Positions 8,156 to 15,974 of a stretch of 64,000 bases of DNA are shown here, in pieces. The DNA is from Bifidobacterium pseudolongum subsp. globosum. GTDB taxonomy: Bacteria; Actinomycetota; Actinomycetes; Actinomycetales; Bifidobacteriaceae. How positions within the stretch are numbered: position 1 is the stretch's first letter; each line of letters starts with the position of its first letter. Made by a program: the position numbers and the translations under genes. The stretch spans positions 62,001 to 126,000 of the forward strand of contig NZ_JGZG01000005.1 of the NCBI RefSeq assembly GCF_000741295.1, written 5' to 3'. The notes under the pieces are model-generated. The model searched no databases. It saw only the letters and a list, made by a program, of their open reading frames with translations, and was not told the DNA's origin.

Positions 8156-8490
8156 GATGCTCCTTCCCGTATGGTGTTGCATGGCTATGAGCTTGTGCCT
8201 TGGCAGGCGGCAATGGACATTCCCCTACCGTGGTCTGTTGAAGTGGCGATCGATCATCTCGGACTCTCCTATTCAATGCTGTTTGCGGGCACGGGTCGGT
8301 GTGCCCCTGTGGTCATTGAAGTATATGTGCCTGATTGGCGAGGTCAAACTAATCTTGCGAGTCCTCTGATATTGTCTGGACATAGAGGGGAATAATAGAC
8401 TGAAATTCTGTATAACTGAATGGCTATGCATGGAATCGGTGTGCATGCGCTGCGCGCCGGCGGCCAGAAGCCATGGAATGACTAGGGAGG
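8156..8490. other. Gene-free stretch upstream of the ClbS/DfsB-like gene
   Basis: 335 bases between two leftward genes. I see no frame with a ribosome-binding site. The part at 8360-8440 is AT-rich for this genome (GGGGAATAATAGAC and TGTATAACTGAATGG). The leftward promoter of the ClbS/DfsB-like gene must lie in this interval but I cannot place it. Confidence 0.4.
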
Positions 8491-8910
8491 TCACTCCAAT
8501 ATCTCCGTGAGGCGTTGCGTGAGCGCTTCCGACGATGCAAGCGCATACAGGTCGCTGGAGAGCTCGTCGATGATCGCCGGCGCAAGCGCATCCGTCAGCG
8601 CCCGACCATTCCCGTCGAATCGCTGGAACAGCGCGCGATAGAGCGGTGAGTCATGCCGTATGCGCGTGACTGAATATGCGCCGTCTTCGAGTGCCCACGC
8701 CACCTCTGTGTGCTCGTCGTCATTGAGTTCCGTTTTGCCCGGGTAGAGCGCCTGCTCCATGAGCGAGTAGAGCACGTCGAGCAGGTCAATGCGGTCGGTG
8801 GACGCGCCTTCGTCGAGTGTGCGCGCGATGAGCCGCGGGTCGATTTGCTCGATTGATTGCATGTAATCAGCGGGTAGATGAGGTCCTTGCGCGCGTGTGA
8901 ACGATGCCAT
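8491..8910 (-). CDS. Hypothetical protein
   Basis: 139 residues from ATG 8910 (MASFTRAQGPHLPAD); an alternative start at 8919 adds three residues. No clear Shine-Dalgarno. The protein is soluble, acidic and mainly helical, with IDLLDVLYSLMEQALYPGK and HTEVAWALEDGAYSVTRIRH. I do not recognise a family. It is divergent from the NUDIX/helicase pair, sharing a ~105-bp intergenic region, and lies at the edge of the accessory block, so a link to that module is possible but unsupported. Confidence 0.6.
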   Translation of the reverse strand: MASFTRAQGPHLPADYMQSIEQIDPRLIARTLDEGASTDRIDLLDVLYSLMEQALYPGKTELNDDEHTEVAWALEDGAYSVTRIRHDSPLYRALFQRFDGNGRALTDALAPAIIDELSSDLYALASSEALTQRLTEILE

Positions 8911-9015
8911 GCCCCACATCGTAAGGGAGGAGCCTGGCATCTGCGGCGCAGATCGTGTCGGCGAGGATGTGCGTTGTATCCTGGATCCAGCTATTGCCTG
9001 CGAATAAGGGGAACT

Positions 9016-9429
9016 ATGACCGGTGGACCTGAAGAACCAAAACTGATCCGTGTCGTCGGCGCTGCGATTGTCAAGGATAGCAAAGTGCTGTGCGCGCAAC
9101 GGGGGACAGGAAAGACGCTGGCAGGATATTGGGAGTTTCCCGGCGGCAAGATCGAAGCAGGAGAGACTCCACAGCAGGCCCTTCGGCGCGAAATCGAAGA
9201 GGAACTGCTCTGTGAAATCAATGTTGATGTGGAAGTGTGCACAAGCGATTACCTTTACAATTTCGGACGCGTGGAGCTCACCACATTCCTATGCCATCTC
9301 ATTGAAGGTTCTCCCAAGCTGACGGAACATGCACGCATGGTTTGGGTAGAGCCTGCGGATATGCCGCAATTGAACTGGGCGCCAGTGGATCACGATGCTG
9401 TCGAACACATTTCGAAAATGACGATCTGA
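9016..9429 (+). CDS. NUDIX hydrolase, MutT / (d)NTP pyrophosphatase type
   Basis: 137 residues; ATG 9016 preceded by AAGGGGA. The complete NUDIX box is present: the segment from GGKIEAGETP through ALRREIEEEL fits G-x5-E-x7-R-E-[UA]-x-E-E-x-G-U, preceded by GYWEFP as in MutT-like (d)NTP pyrophosphohydrolases. Members sanitise oxidised or modified nucleotides such as 8-oxo-dGTP or 5-substituted dCTP. It ends 45 nt before the PLD/helicase gene in the same direction, so the two are probably one operon. That pairing suggests a job other than housekeeping mutagenesis avoidance (inference). Confidence 0.93.
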   Translation: MTGGPEEPKLIRVVGAAIVKDSKVLCAQRGTGKTLAGYWEFPGGKIEAGETPQQALRREIEEELLCEINVDVEVCTSDYLYNFGRVELTTFLCHLIEGSPKLTEHARMVWVEPADMPQLNWAPVDHDAVEHISKMTI

Positions 9430-9474
9430 CCGATCAACAAACCATACAATCAGAGTTCATATGCGGAGAGGATT

Positions 9475-12400
9475 ATGAATAGTTGGGCGTCTGAGGTGAT
9501 TGCCGAACCGCGCGACATGCAGAAGACCGTCGATGAGAGCATCATCGATGGTGTGATGAGCGGGTTGATAAGGCAAAATGACACTGCTGAGGAACGGTTT
9601 GTGCCCAAGCTGATTTCCAATCAGCCCGGAAGCACGATGGGGGATGCCATCCGTGAGGAATTGAAGGGCAGCGAATCTTTTGACATTTCGGTAGCATTCG
9701 TCAGTGAAAACGCATTGAAATCGATGTATCAGGCATTCGTTGATCATGCGAAGAAAAGCGGGAAACGTAACCGGATCATTACCTCCACCAAAAACTATTT
9801 CAACAGTCCCAAGGCATTCAAGGAACTGATGAAACTCCAACGCGACGCCAATGTGGAGGTTCTGATTTGGGAACACGGCGACAGTGGGGAATCAGGGGGG
9901 ACGATTGCTCAAGATCAACCATTTCATCCCAAAGGGTATCTCTTCACCAGACGCATGGAAGAGGGAAGAGCTTATTACAATCTGTACGTTGGCAGTTCGA
10001 ACCTCACGTCCTTTGCGTTGCAGAATCAGCGTGAATGGAATCTTCGTGTGTCTTCGACCAGTGAGGCGCAGCTGATTCAGCAGGTCAAAGAGGAATTGGC
10101 GGATCAAGTCAGGCAATCGGTCCCGTTGACTGATGAATGGTTAGCGCAGTACGAGGAGGAGTTCAAGAACTACGCACCTCCGCGCACGCAAATCCTCCAG
10201 CAGGCACGTGCGGCGAAAATCGAACCAAATGCAATGCAGCGCGACGCATTAGCAAGCATTCGACAGTTGCGTGACGAGGGACAGCGTCGTGCCATCGTCA
10301 TCTCCGCAACTGGTACGGGCAAAACCTACCTTTCTGCATTCGACGTACGCGAGTTCCACCCCAAACGCATGCTGTATGTAGCCAACCGTGACACGATCCT
10401 CAAGGCCGCACGCGAATCATACCAGCGGGTGCTCGGCTGTGATGAGGCCGAACTCGGCTTGCTCACTGGCAGCAGTAAACAACACGATGCCAAGTATGTG
10501 TTCGCATCGGTAGACACACTTCGCCGTCATATGGAGGAATGGTACGAGCCCGACGACTTCGATTACGTGCTTATCGATGAGGCTCATCATTCTGGTGCGA
10601 ACAACTATCGTTCGGTCATTGATTATTTCTCAGAAGCCCGCTTCATGCTTGGTATGACAGCAACTCCAGAACGAACGGATAGTTTCGACATCTTTGCATT
10701 GTTCGACCACAACATCGCGTATGAAATCCGCCTGCAAAAAGCGCTTGACGAGAATATGCTGTGTCCCTTCCATTACTATGGCGTGCACGAATTCCTAGGA
10801 GAGAATGGTTCGCGTGTCGATTCAAACAAAGGCATATCGAAGAGCGACAAACAACAGATTCAATACTCTCTTGAAGAATTGACTGAACCGAGTCGCGTGC
10901 GATACATCATCCGTAAGCTCGAGCAATATGGCTCTTACGGCCAACAAGTGACTGGGCTGGTGTTCTGCTCCAGGATTGACGAGGCAGAGCAGTTGTCCCA
11001 TCTGTTCAATCAGGAAACCAATCAACAGGCTGAACGCCCGTATCGAACAGTTGCCATCAGCGGCAAAACCTCGCCGAAAGATGTAGAGAACGCAGTGAAC
11101 CGGCTTGAAGCGGGCGAACTCGACTACATCTTCACTGTCGATAAATTCAATGAAGGTATTGATATCCCTGCAATCAACCAGATTGTGATGTTGCGCAACA
11201 CCGAATCCAGCATCGTGTTCACGCAGCAGTTGGGCCGAGGTCTGCGCAAGTTCCCGCACAAGACATGTGTTACGGTCATCGATTTCATAGGCAACTATGC
11301 GAATAACTATCTCATTCCTGTTGCCTTGTATGGAAATGCAGGCGACAGCGATATCGTCCGTAAGAATTTGCAACGCGAAGCTGTGGGGTTGTCCTCAATC
11401 AGTTTCGATGAGATCTCACGCAAGCAGGTATTGAAATCATTGGATACAGCGTCGTGGTCGGATAAGAAGATGCTTCGCGAACAGTATTCCGTGATGCGCA
11501 ATGAGCTTGGTCGCATTCCGATGTTGACAGATGTATACCGGCATGATCCGTCGATGGTGATGACGATGGCGCAGAAAAACAGCAGCTACTTCGACTTTGC
11601 ACGCGAGGCGGAGACTGTGTTGTCCGATGAGGAGCAGGGCAGTGGGTTCGCGCATACGTTGTTGCCTGTTGACGCACAGGGCGAACAATGGCTCAAAATG
11701 GCCACTGAGATTCTTTTGGTTGCCATCCGCCCGCAGGAATTGGTGGTTCTCGATGAATTGCTCACATCATGTAATAAGGGCGTCTATTCGCCGATATCAG
11801 TGTTACGTCTGAAGGAAGCGGTTGCAACCCGATTCCCAGCCTCGTACCATACGGACGCCCAGCTTGAATCGGCGCTCAGGGTATTGGATTGGTCATTCTT
11901 CGACACGGCTGCCAAGAAGTCCTATGGGGAATGTGCGGTTATCGAGCGTAGTGCTGGAGGGATCAGCCTCGCTCCTGAGTTTGCTGCGAGGCTCGTGAAC
12001 AATGACACGTTCCGCCGCTTCTTCGTGGACAATGTACGCACGGGGTTGAAACGGTTTGCGGATCTTCTCGAGGAATCCGCTAAAACTGGGCATTCGCTGC
12101 AGGATGACCGAGGATTCGTCTATGAACACCGATACAAGATGTTCGAAGTGGAACGCCTGCTTGCATGGCCCAAGCAAATCAACGGCAGCAGCGTCGGCGG
12201 CTATCTGCTCCCCAAAGAGGGCGGCAGCATGCCCGTGTTCGTCAAATACGCGAACAGCCAGTATGCCGACCGCTTCCTCAATCCTCAGGAGATGCATTGG
12301 TTCAGCAAGGACAAACGCAGTTTCAAATCACGTGAGATCGAATGGATGTCACAAGGGCAGGGAGATGTGGATTGGGGTGCGACGCATTTCATCCCATTGT

Positions 12401-12597
12401 TCGTCATGCGCAAGGCTGACGCTGAAAAACTCAAGATGTACTACTACGTTGGCCGCGTCGGCTCATGTGCGAACATGCGTGAGACGGCACGCGACAACAG
12501 TGGCGAAACGGTCAGGCTCGTGGAGATGGATCTGCGTCTCACAAAACCGCTGAGCACGGAGCTGTACCAGCATCTCACTGGTCAAGTCGATGCGTGA
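9475..12597 (+). CDS. PLD-nuclease / SF2 helicase / DUF3427-type protein
   Basis: 1040 residues; ATG preceded by GGAGAGG. Residues ~40-215 form a phospholipase-D-like nuclease half with H151-x-K153 (HPKGYLF) and GSSN at 173-176. A superfamily-2 helicase follows: Walker A ATGTGKT (278-284), DEAH (368-371), TATPER (395-400), motif VI QQLGRGLRK (584-592). The C-terminal ~400 residues match the region called DUF3427 in such proteins, including SVGGYLLPKEGG near the end. The PLD-helicase-DUF3427 order is a known bacterial architecture linked to DNA processing and suspected phage defence. GC content is visibly lower than in flanking genes, a sign of transfer. It is co-directional with the NUDIX gene just upstream. 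Confidence 0.93.
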   Translation: MNSWASEVIAEPRDMQKTVDESIIDGVMSGLIRQNDTAEERFVPKLISNQPGSTMGDAIREELKGSESFDISVAFVSENALKSMYQAFVDHAKKSGKRNRIITSTKNYFNSPKAFKELMKLQRDANVEVLIWEHGDSGESGGTIAQDQPFHPKGYLFTRRMEEGRAYYNLYVGSSNLTSFALQNQREWNLRVSSTSEAQLIQQVKEELADQVRQSVPLTDEWLAQYEEEFKNYAPPRTQILQQARAAKIEPNAMQRDALASIRQLRDEGQRRAIVISATGTGKTYLSAFDVREFHPKRMLYVANRDTILKAARESYQRVLGCDEAELGLLTGSSKQHDAKYVFASVDTLRRHMEEWYEPDDFDYVLIDEAHHSGANNYRSVIDYFSEARFMLGMTATPERTDSFDIFALFDHNIAYEIRLQKALDENMLCPFHYYGVHEFLGENGSRVDSNKGISKSDKQQIQYSLEELTEPSRVRYIIRKLEQYGSYGQQVTGLVFCSRIDEAEQLSHLFNQETNQQAERPYRTVAISGKTSPKDVENAVNRLEAGELDYIFTVDKFNEGIDIPAINQIVMLRNTESSIVFTQQLGRGLRKFPHKTCVTVIDFIGNYANNYLIPVALYGNAGDSDIVRKNLQREAVGLSSISFDEISRKQVLKSLDTASWSDKKMLREQYSVMRNELGRIPMLTDVYRHDPSMVMTMAQKNSSYFDFAREAETVLSDEEQGSGFAHTLLPVDAQGEQWLKMATEILLVAIRPQELVVLDELLTSCNKGVYSPISVLRLKEAVATRFPASYHTDAQLESALRVLDWSFFDTAAKKSYGECAVIERSAGGISLAPEFAARLVNNDTFRRFFVDNVRTGLKRFADLLEESAKTGHSLQDDRGFVYEHRYKMFEVERLLAWPKQINGSSVGGYLLPKEGGSMPVFVKYANSQYADRFLNPQEMHWFSKDKRSFKSREIEWMSQGQGDVDWGATHFIPLFVMRKADAEKLKMYYYVGRVGSCANMRETARDNSGETVRLVEMDLRLTKPLSTELYQHLTGQVDA

Positions 12598-12624
12598 ATC
12601 ATGGGCCCGCTATAGGCTGTCGGC

Positions 12625-13308
12625 ATGAGCAAACCAGCACAGCGCGCACAATCCGCAGCCGAGCCCAAAGCGCCAAACATCGCGCGTTTTGCGCCCGCGG
12701 AACATCTGCATGAAGCACGACTGCAGTTGTTGGAGCGGGAGGGCTCCTACGATTCTGCGCGCTTCTTCGACCAGCGGGCGGATGAGCTCGACGCGCTGCT
12801 CGCCACGTTCCTGGACTGTGCGTTCGAACATTCCCAGGCAGCGGCGCTGACGCTCGACCGTGCGCACGTCAGCCACACCATGTTCACGGAATGCGGTGTC
12901 GCGCAGCTGCATGCGGTCGGCGCGGGGTTCGCGGACTGCATGTTCACGGGCTGTCGGTTCGGCTCATTCGCCGCCATGGAATCGTCAATGCATTCGGTGG
13001 AGATGCGCGACTGCCACATCGGCTACCTCAATCTGCGCGATGCCACATGGCGCGACGTGCGGTTCGTCGACTGTGTGATCGACGAATTCGACGCCGTCGG
13101 CGCGCAACTGACCCGCGTGGCGTTTCCGGGCACGCGCATCGAGTCGATCAATCTGCAGCATGCCACGGTCAGTGATGTGGATCTGCGCGGCATGCGCCTG
13201 CACCGCATAGAGAATGTGGAGTATCTGCGCGGAACCACCATGTCGCTCGACCAGATCGCCGACCTCGCCGCCGCGTTCGCCGCGAGCCTCGGCATCCGCG
13301 TGGCGTAA
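12625..13308 (+). CDS. Pentapeptide-repeat-like protein
   Basis: 227 residues. From about residue 55 the sequence shows a five-residue periodicity with C/F/L/M at the centre (FLDCAFEHS, MFTECGV, CMFTGCRFGSF, MRDCHIGYLNLRDATWRDV, DVDLRGMRL), typical of a right-handed quadrilateral beta-helix. Such proteins can mimic DNA (gyrase protection) or act as scaffolds; nothing here identifies the partner. The ATG follows CTATAGGCTGTCGGC with no Shine-Dalgarno, so the mRNA could be leaderless. It lies 27 nt after the helicase stop, but its higher GC suggests a different history. Confidence 0.8.
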   Translation: MSKPAQRAQSAAEPKAPNIARFAPAEHLHEARLQLLEREGSYDSARFFDQRADELDALLATFLDCAFEHSQAAALTLDRAHVSHTMFTECGVAQLHAVGAGFADCMFTGCRFGSFAAMESSMHSVEMRDCHIGYLNLRDATWRDVRFVDCVIDEFDAVGAQLTRVAFPGTRIESINLQHATVSDVDLRGMRLHRIENVEYLRGTTMSLDQIADLAAAFAASLGIRVA

Positions 13309-13365
13309 GGGAATAAACATATACAACGGTACAGTGGGAACGCGGAACAACTGATTGGCGGAAAG

Positions 13366-13878
13366 ATGGAATCATTGCAGATCGCACGGCGCATCGTCGC
13401 GGCATACGGCGATGCGTGTTTCCTGACGAATCTCAAACTCAACCTGCTCGTGTACTGGTGTCAGGTCGAGGCTCTGCGGCAGTCAGGCGAGCCACTGTTC
13501 GCCGACGAGATCAGCGTGGGGCAGTGCGGGCCGGTCGAGCCGCTCGTATGGTCGGAATACGCCACGTTCGGCTCGCGCATGATCCGTCAACGTGATGAAT
13601 GGCAGGAAGCCGACCTCGATGAGCGCGCGGAAGGCGTCATCGCGCGCGTGCTCGCCTCGCTCGGCGATCTGACCGCCGACGACCTGCTCCGCATGTCGAG
13701 CGCGCGTGGTGGCGCATGGTGGAACGCGCGTGGACGGGGCGATGTGCGCATCACCGTCGAGTGCATTGTGCGCTCCGTGGACATGCACGCCGCCGCCCCC
13801 ACGAGCACACTCGCGCGCAGTGTGGGCGAAGTGGCGCGGGAATATCCGAACGCGCTACGCCTGTTGGAGCGTTCATGA
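13366..13878 (+). CDS. Panacea-domain (DUF4065) antitoxin-like protein
   Basis: 170 residues; ATG preceded by GGAAAG. The N-terminal ~100 residues match the Panacea/DUF4065 (SocA-type) pattern: LTNLKLNLLVYWCQVEAL, then GEPLFADEISVGQCGPVEP followed by VWSEYATFG. In known members (for example SocA and the PanA group) the domain neutralises an adjacent toxin. Its stop overlaps or nearly touches a Doc-like toxin gene (ATGA at 13875-13878), which strongly supports an antitoxin role. Neutralisation is inferred from the family, not shown. Confidence 0.87.
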   Translation: MESLQIARRIVAAYGDACFLTNLKLNLLVYWCQVEALRQSGEPLFADEISVGQCGPVEPLVWSEYATFGSRMIRQRDEWQEADLDERAEGVIARVLASLGDLTADDLLRMSSARGGAWWNARGRGDVRITVECIVRSVDMHAAAPTSTLARSVGEVAREYPNALRLLERS

Positions 13879-13895
13879 TGAGAGGGGAGCGGCCC

Positions 13896-14387
13896 ATGCA
13901 TACGGCAGAGCCAAACGCGGAGCCAATCGAACTCGACGGCGAGCAGATGCGCATGGACGCGCTCGCCGAATCGGTGTTCGAAGTCTATTTGGGCACAATC
14001 CGCGGCACGGGGCTCGACATCACGCCAACCGCGCCGGCGGCGGTGGATGAGGCGATCCTGGGACGTGTGCAGTCGGTGCTTGGCGCGACGTTCCTCACGT
14101 TCTTCGGCATTGCGCCCGCGCAACGGTATGCGGACGTGTTCGCGCAGATCGCGGACTACGCCACACGCTTCGCGAAAGACCACATCTTCCCGGACGGCAA
14201 CAAACGGACGGCGGTCAAGATGTCACTCGCGATCCTCAAGATGCACGGGTGGGATGTGCGTGCGCGTGATGCGGGCGAGCCGGAGCGCAACGAGCTGTAC
14301 CAGTGGGTGCAGAGTATCGTCACCGGGCGCGGCAGTGCGGAGGAACTTGCGGCGTTCCTGCGTGAGCACGCGGTGTGGGTGGGGTAG
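13896..14387 (+). CDS. doc: Fic/Doc-family toxin (Doc-like)
   Basis: 163 residues from ATG 13896, which has GAGGGGAG 7 nt upstream; an earlier ATG at 13875 overlaps the antitoxin stop and would add 7 residues. The active-site motif HIFPDGNKRTA matches the Doc consensus H-x-F-x-[DN]-[GA]-N-K-R, with the usual following helix VKMSLAILKMHGW. Doc phosphorylates EF-Tu and blocks translation; other Fic proteins AMPylate. Canonical Doc is ~126 residues, so there is an extra N-terminal ~40 residues. The partner upstream is a Panacea protein rather than Phd. Confidence 0.9.
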   Translation: MHTAEPNAEPIELDGEQMRMDALAESVFEVYLGTIRGTGLDITPTAPAAVDEAILGRVQSVLGATFLTFFGIAPAQRYADVFAQIADYATRFAKDHIFPDGNKRTAVKMSLAILKMHGWDVRARDAGEPERNELYQWVQSIVTGRGSAEELAAFLREHAVWVG

Positions 14388-14408
14388 TGCGCGGGTGTCC
14401 GAAAGAGG

Positions 14409-14888
14409 CTACAGAATCTGCTCCATGCCGTATTTGTAGACGCTCATGCCAAGATGCTCGTAGAACTTGACGGCGGCCGGGTTCGCGGCCCACGCGTTGA
14501 GTGTCACGTTGTGGTAGCCGTGCGCGCGGGCGTGGTCGAGCATGTGGTTGTACAGCGTGGTGCCCACATGCTTGCCGCGAGCGGCTTCGTCCACACAGAT
14601 GTCGTCTATGTACAGCGTGCGGATTGGTTGCAGATTGTTGCTGCCGGTGTGGTCCTCATCCACGCAGAACGCGTAGCCGAGCAACGTGCCATCGGTATCG
14701 ATCGCCACGAAGATCGGGCGCGAATCATCGGCGATGATCCGCGCGAGTTCGTCGGGCGTGTACTTCGTCTTGCCTTCGATGAACAGATCGGGGCGGCCGT
14801 GTGCGTGCACATCGTTGACCTGCCGCAGCATGTCCATGATGGCGTTGATGTCGGTGGCTTGCGCGCGGCGGATGGTGAGGCCTGTCAT
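14409..14888 (-). CDS. GNAT acetyltransferase
   Basis: 159 residues, ATG at 14888. Starts MTGLTIRRAQATDINAIMDM; the acetyl-CoA region reads YIDDICVDEAARGKHVGTTL (R-G-K-x-V-G loop) and the C-terminus NPAAVKFYEHLGMSVYKYGM. These are clear GNAT fold motifs of the YhbS/RimI-like kind. Substrate unknown. It converges with the doc gene with ~20 nt between stops and is followed on the same strand by nothing obvious. Confidence 0.9.
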   Translation of the reverse strand: MTGLTIRRAQATDINAIMDMLRQVNDVHAHGRPDLFIEGKTKYTPDELARIIADDSRPIFVAIDTDGTLLGYAFCVDEDHTGSNNLQPIRTLYIDDICVDEAARGKHVGTTLYNHMLDHARAHGYHNVTLNAWAANPAAVKFYEHLGMSVYKYGMEQIL

Positions 14889-14934
14889 GCTTCAAGTATT
14901 GCGTGTGGAAAGACAAGCGGTGTCGAGCGTGGGC

Positions 14935-15732
14935 TCAGCCGATGAGCCACTTGGCGTTCGCGACGCTGTACAGCGGGATGAAGGGGATGAGGATCGGGGT
15001 GTGCTTGGTGTAGTGCTGGTACTCCGGGTCGCTGCCATACTCCTTGTTCTGGCGCAGTTCAAGGCGGCGCGCGCCGCCGAACATGATCCAGCAGATGCAC
15101 AGGTACCCGCCGATGGCGGCGATCCACTGCCATGCGCCGCTGAGGATGGTGACACCGGAGACGAAGACGCCGGTCCACGTGACGATTTCACCGAGATAAT
15201 TGGGGCAACGCACCAGGCGGAACAGTCCCACGTCGCAGAAGCGGTGCGGATGCTGCTGCTTGAAGCGGTTCTTGGTCAGGTCGGCTGCGGATTCGAGCAA
15301 GATGCCGGCGCCCATGATCGCCGCACCCACAATGGCCATGGCGTCGGTGCCCGCATGGTTCTGCAGGCGGAATGCGATCGGGGAGGCCTCGCATGCGTAG
15401 AGCAGCGCGCAACCCACCCAGGTGAGGAGCTTGAGGGGGAGCTTCACATGCTTCCCGTTGTCAATCGCCTGCTGCATGACCTGATGGTAGGAGGAGCTGC
15501 GGTACTCGCGTGCGAGCAGATAGCCGCCAAGCCGCAGGCCATAGACAATAAGGAGCGCCGCCATCACAATCGACACGGCGGTCAGGCCGCCGGTGATACC
15601 GAAGTAGATGAGCAACGCCGCGCCGATGCCGGCGATCGAGAAGCCGTAGCCAATCGAGATGAACCAGATGTACCGGTGGAAACCGACGCCGCTGATTGCG
15701 AGTGCCACAAGAAAGATAATCAAAAATGCCAT
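14935..15732 (-). CDS. DUF1295 / steroid 5-alpha-reductase-like membrane protein
   Basis: 265 residues with about seven hydrophobic helices. The C-terminal half has the DUF1295 signatures DLTKNRFKQQHPHRFCDVGL, RCPNYLGEIVTWTGVFVSG and GARRLELRQNKEYGSDPEY, close to isoprenylcysteine methyltransferase and steroid-reductase folds. Biochemical role unknown. I chose ATG 15732, where the membrane part begins (MAFLIIFLVALA). The frame remains open further upstream, right through repeat copy 2, but that sequence is the repeat and not protein. Confidence 0.85.
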   Translation of the reverse strand: MAFLIIFLVALAISGVGFHRYIWFISIGYGFSIAGIGAALLIYFGITGGLTAVSIVMAALLIVYGLRLGGYLLAREYRSSSYHQVMQQAIDNGKHVKLPLKLLTWVGCALLYACEASPIAFRLQNHAGTDAMAIVGAAIMGAGILLESAADLTKNRFKQQHPHRFCDVGLFRLVRCPNYLGEIVTWTGVFVSGVTILSGAWQWIAAIGGYLCICWIMFGGARRLELRQNKEYGSDPEYQHYTKHTPILIPFIPLYSVANAKWLIG

Positions 15733-15839
15733 ATTCCAAGCGTATCGGAGTATGCTGGGGTTCTTGTGGTTTGCGGCGAATAGCGCTCTGGGCACATTCC
15801 CGGGCGTGTTGGCCGAGTTGGGGTGTGTGGTTGAAACAT

Positions 15840-15958
15840 ATTTCGGCTGGGAAGGAGCATTTTTCGGCCAACACCCATGTATACAGGGGCGGAAACTGGC
15901 GCCATCAAGGGGCCAATACATGGCCCCTACCCAGAAAATGCTCCTCCCCAGCCGAGAT
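15840..15958. repeat. Inverted-repeat element, copy 2
   Basis: Arms ~15840-15867 and ~15931-15958: left CTGGGAAGGAGCATTTTTCGG, right CAGAAAATGCTCCTCCCCAG, complementary with a few mismatches. The centre shares a long match with copy 3 (CGGCCA-x-CACCCAT, TATA, AAACTGGC). An internal hairpin GGGGCCA-ATACA-TGGCCCC (15909-15927) could form in the loop. It lies 16 nt after the stop of the nuclease-like gene and ~107 nt upstream of the DUF1295 gene. Confidence 0.88.
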
Positions 15959-15974
15959 GCGTTGCTGTGGGAGC

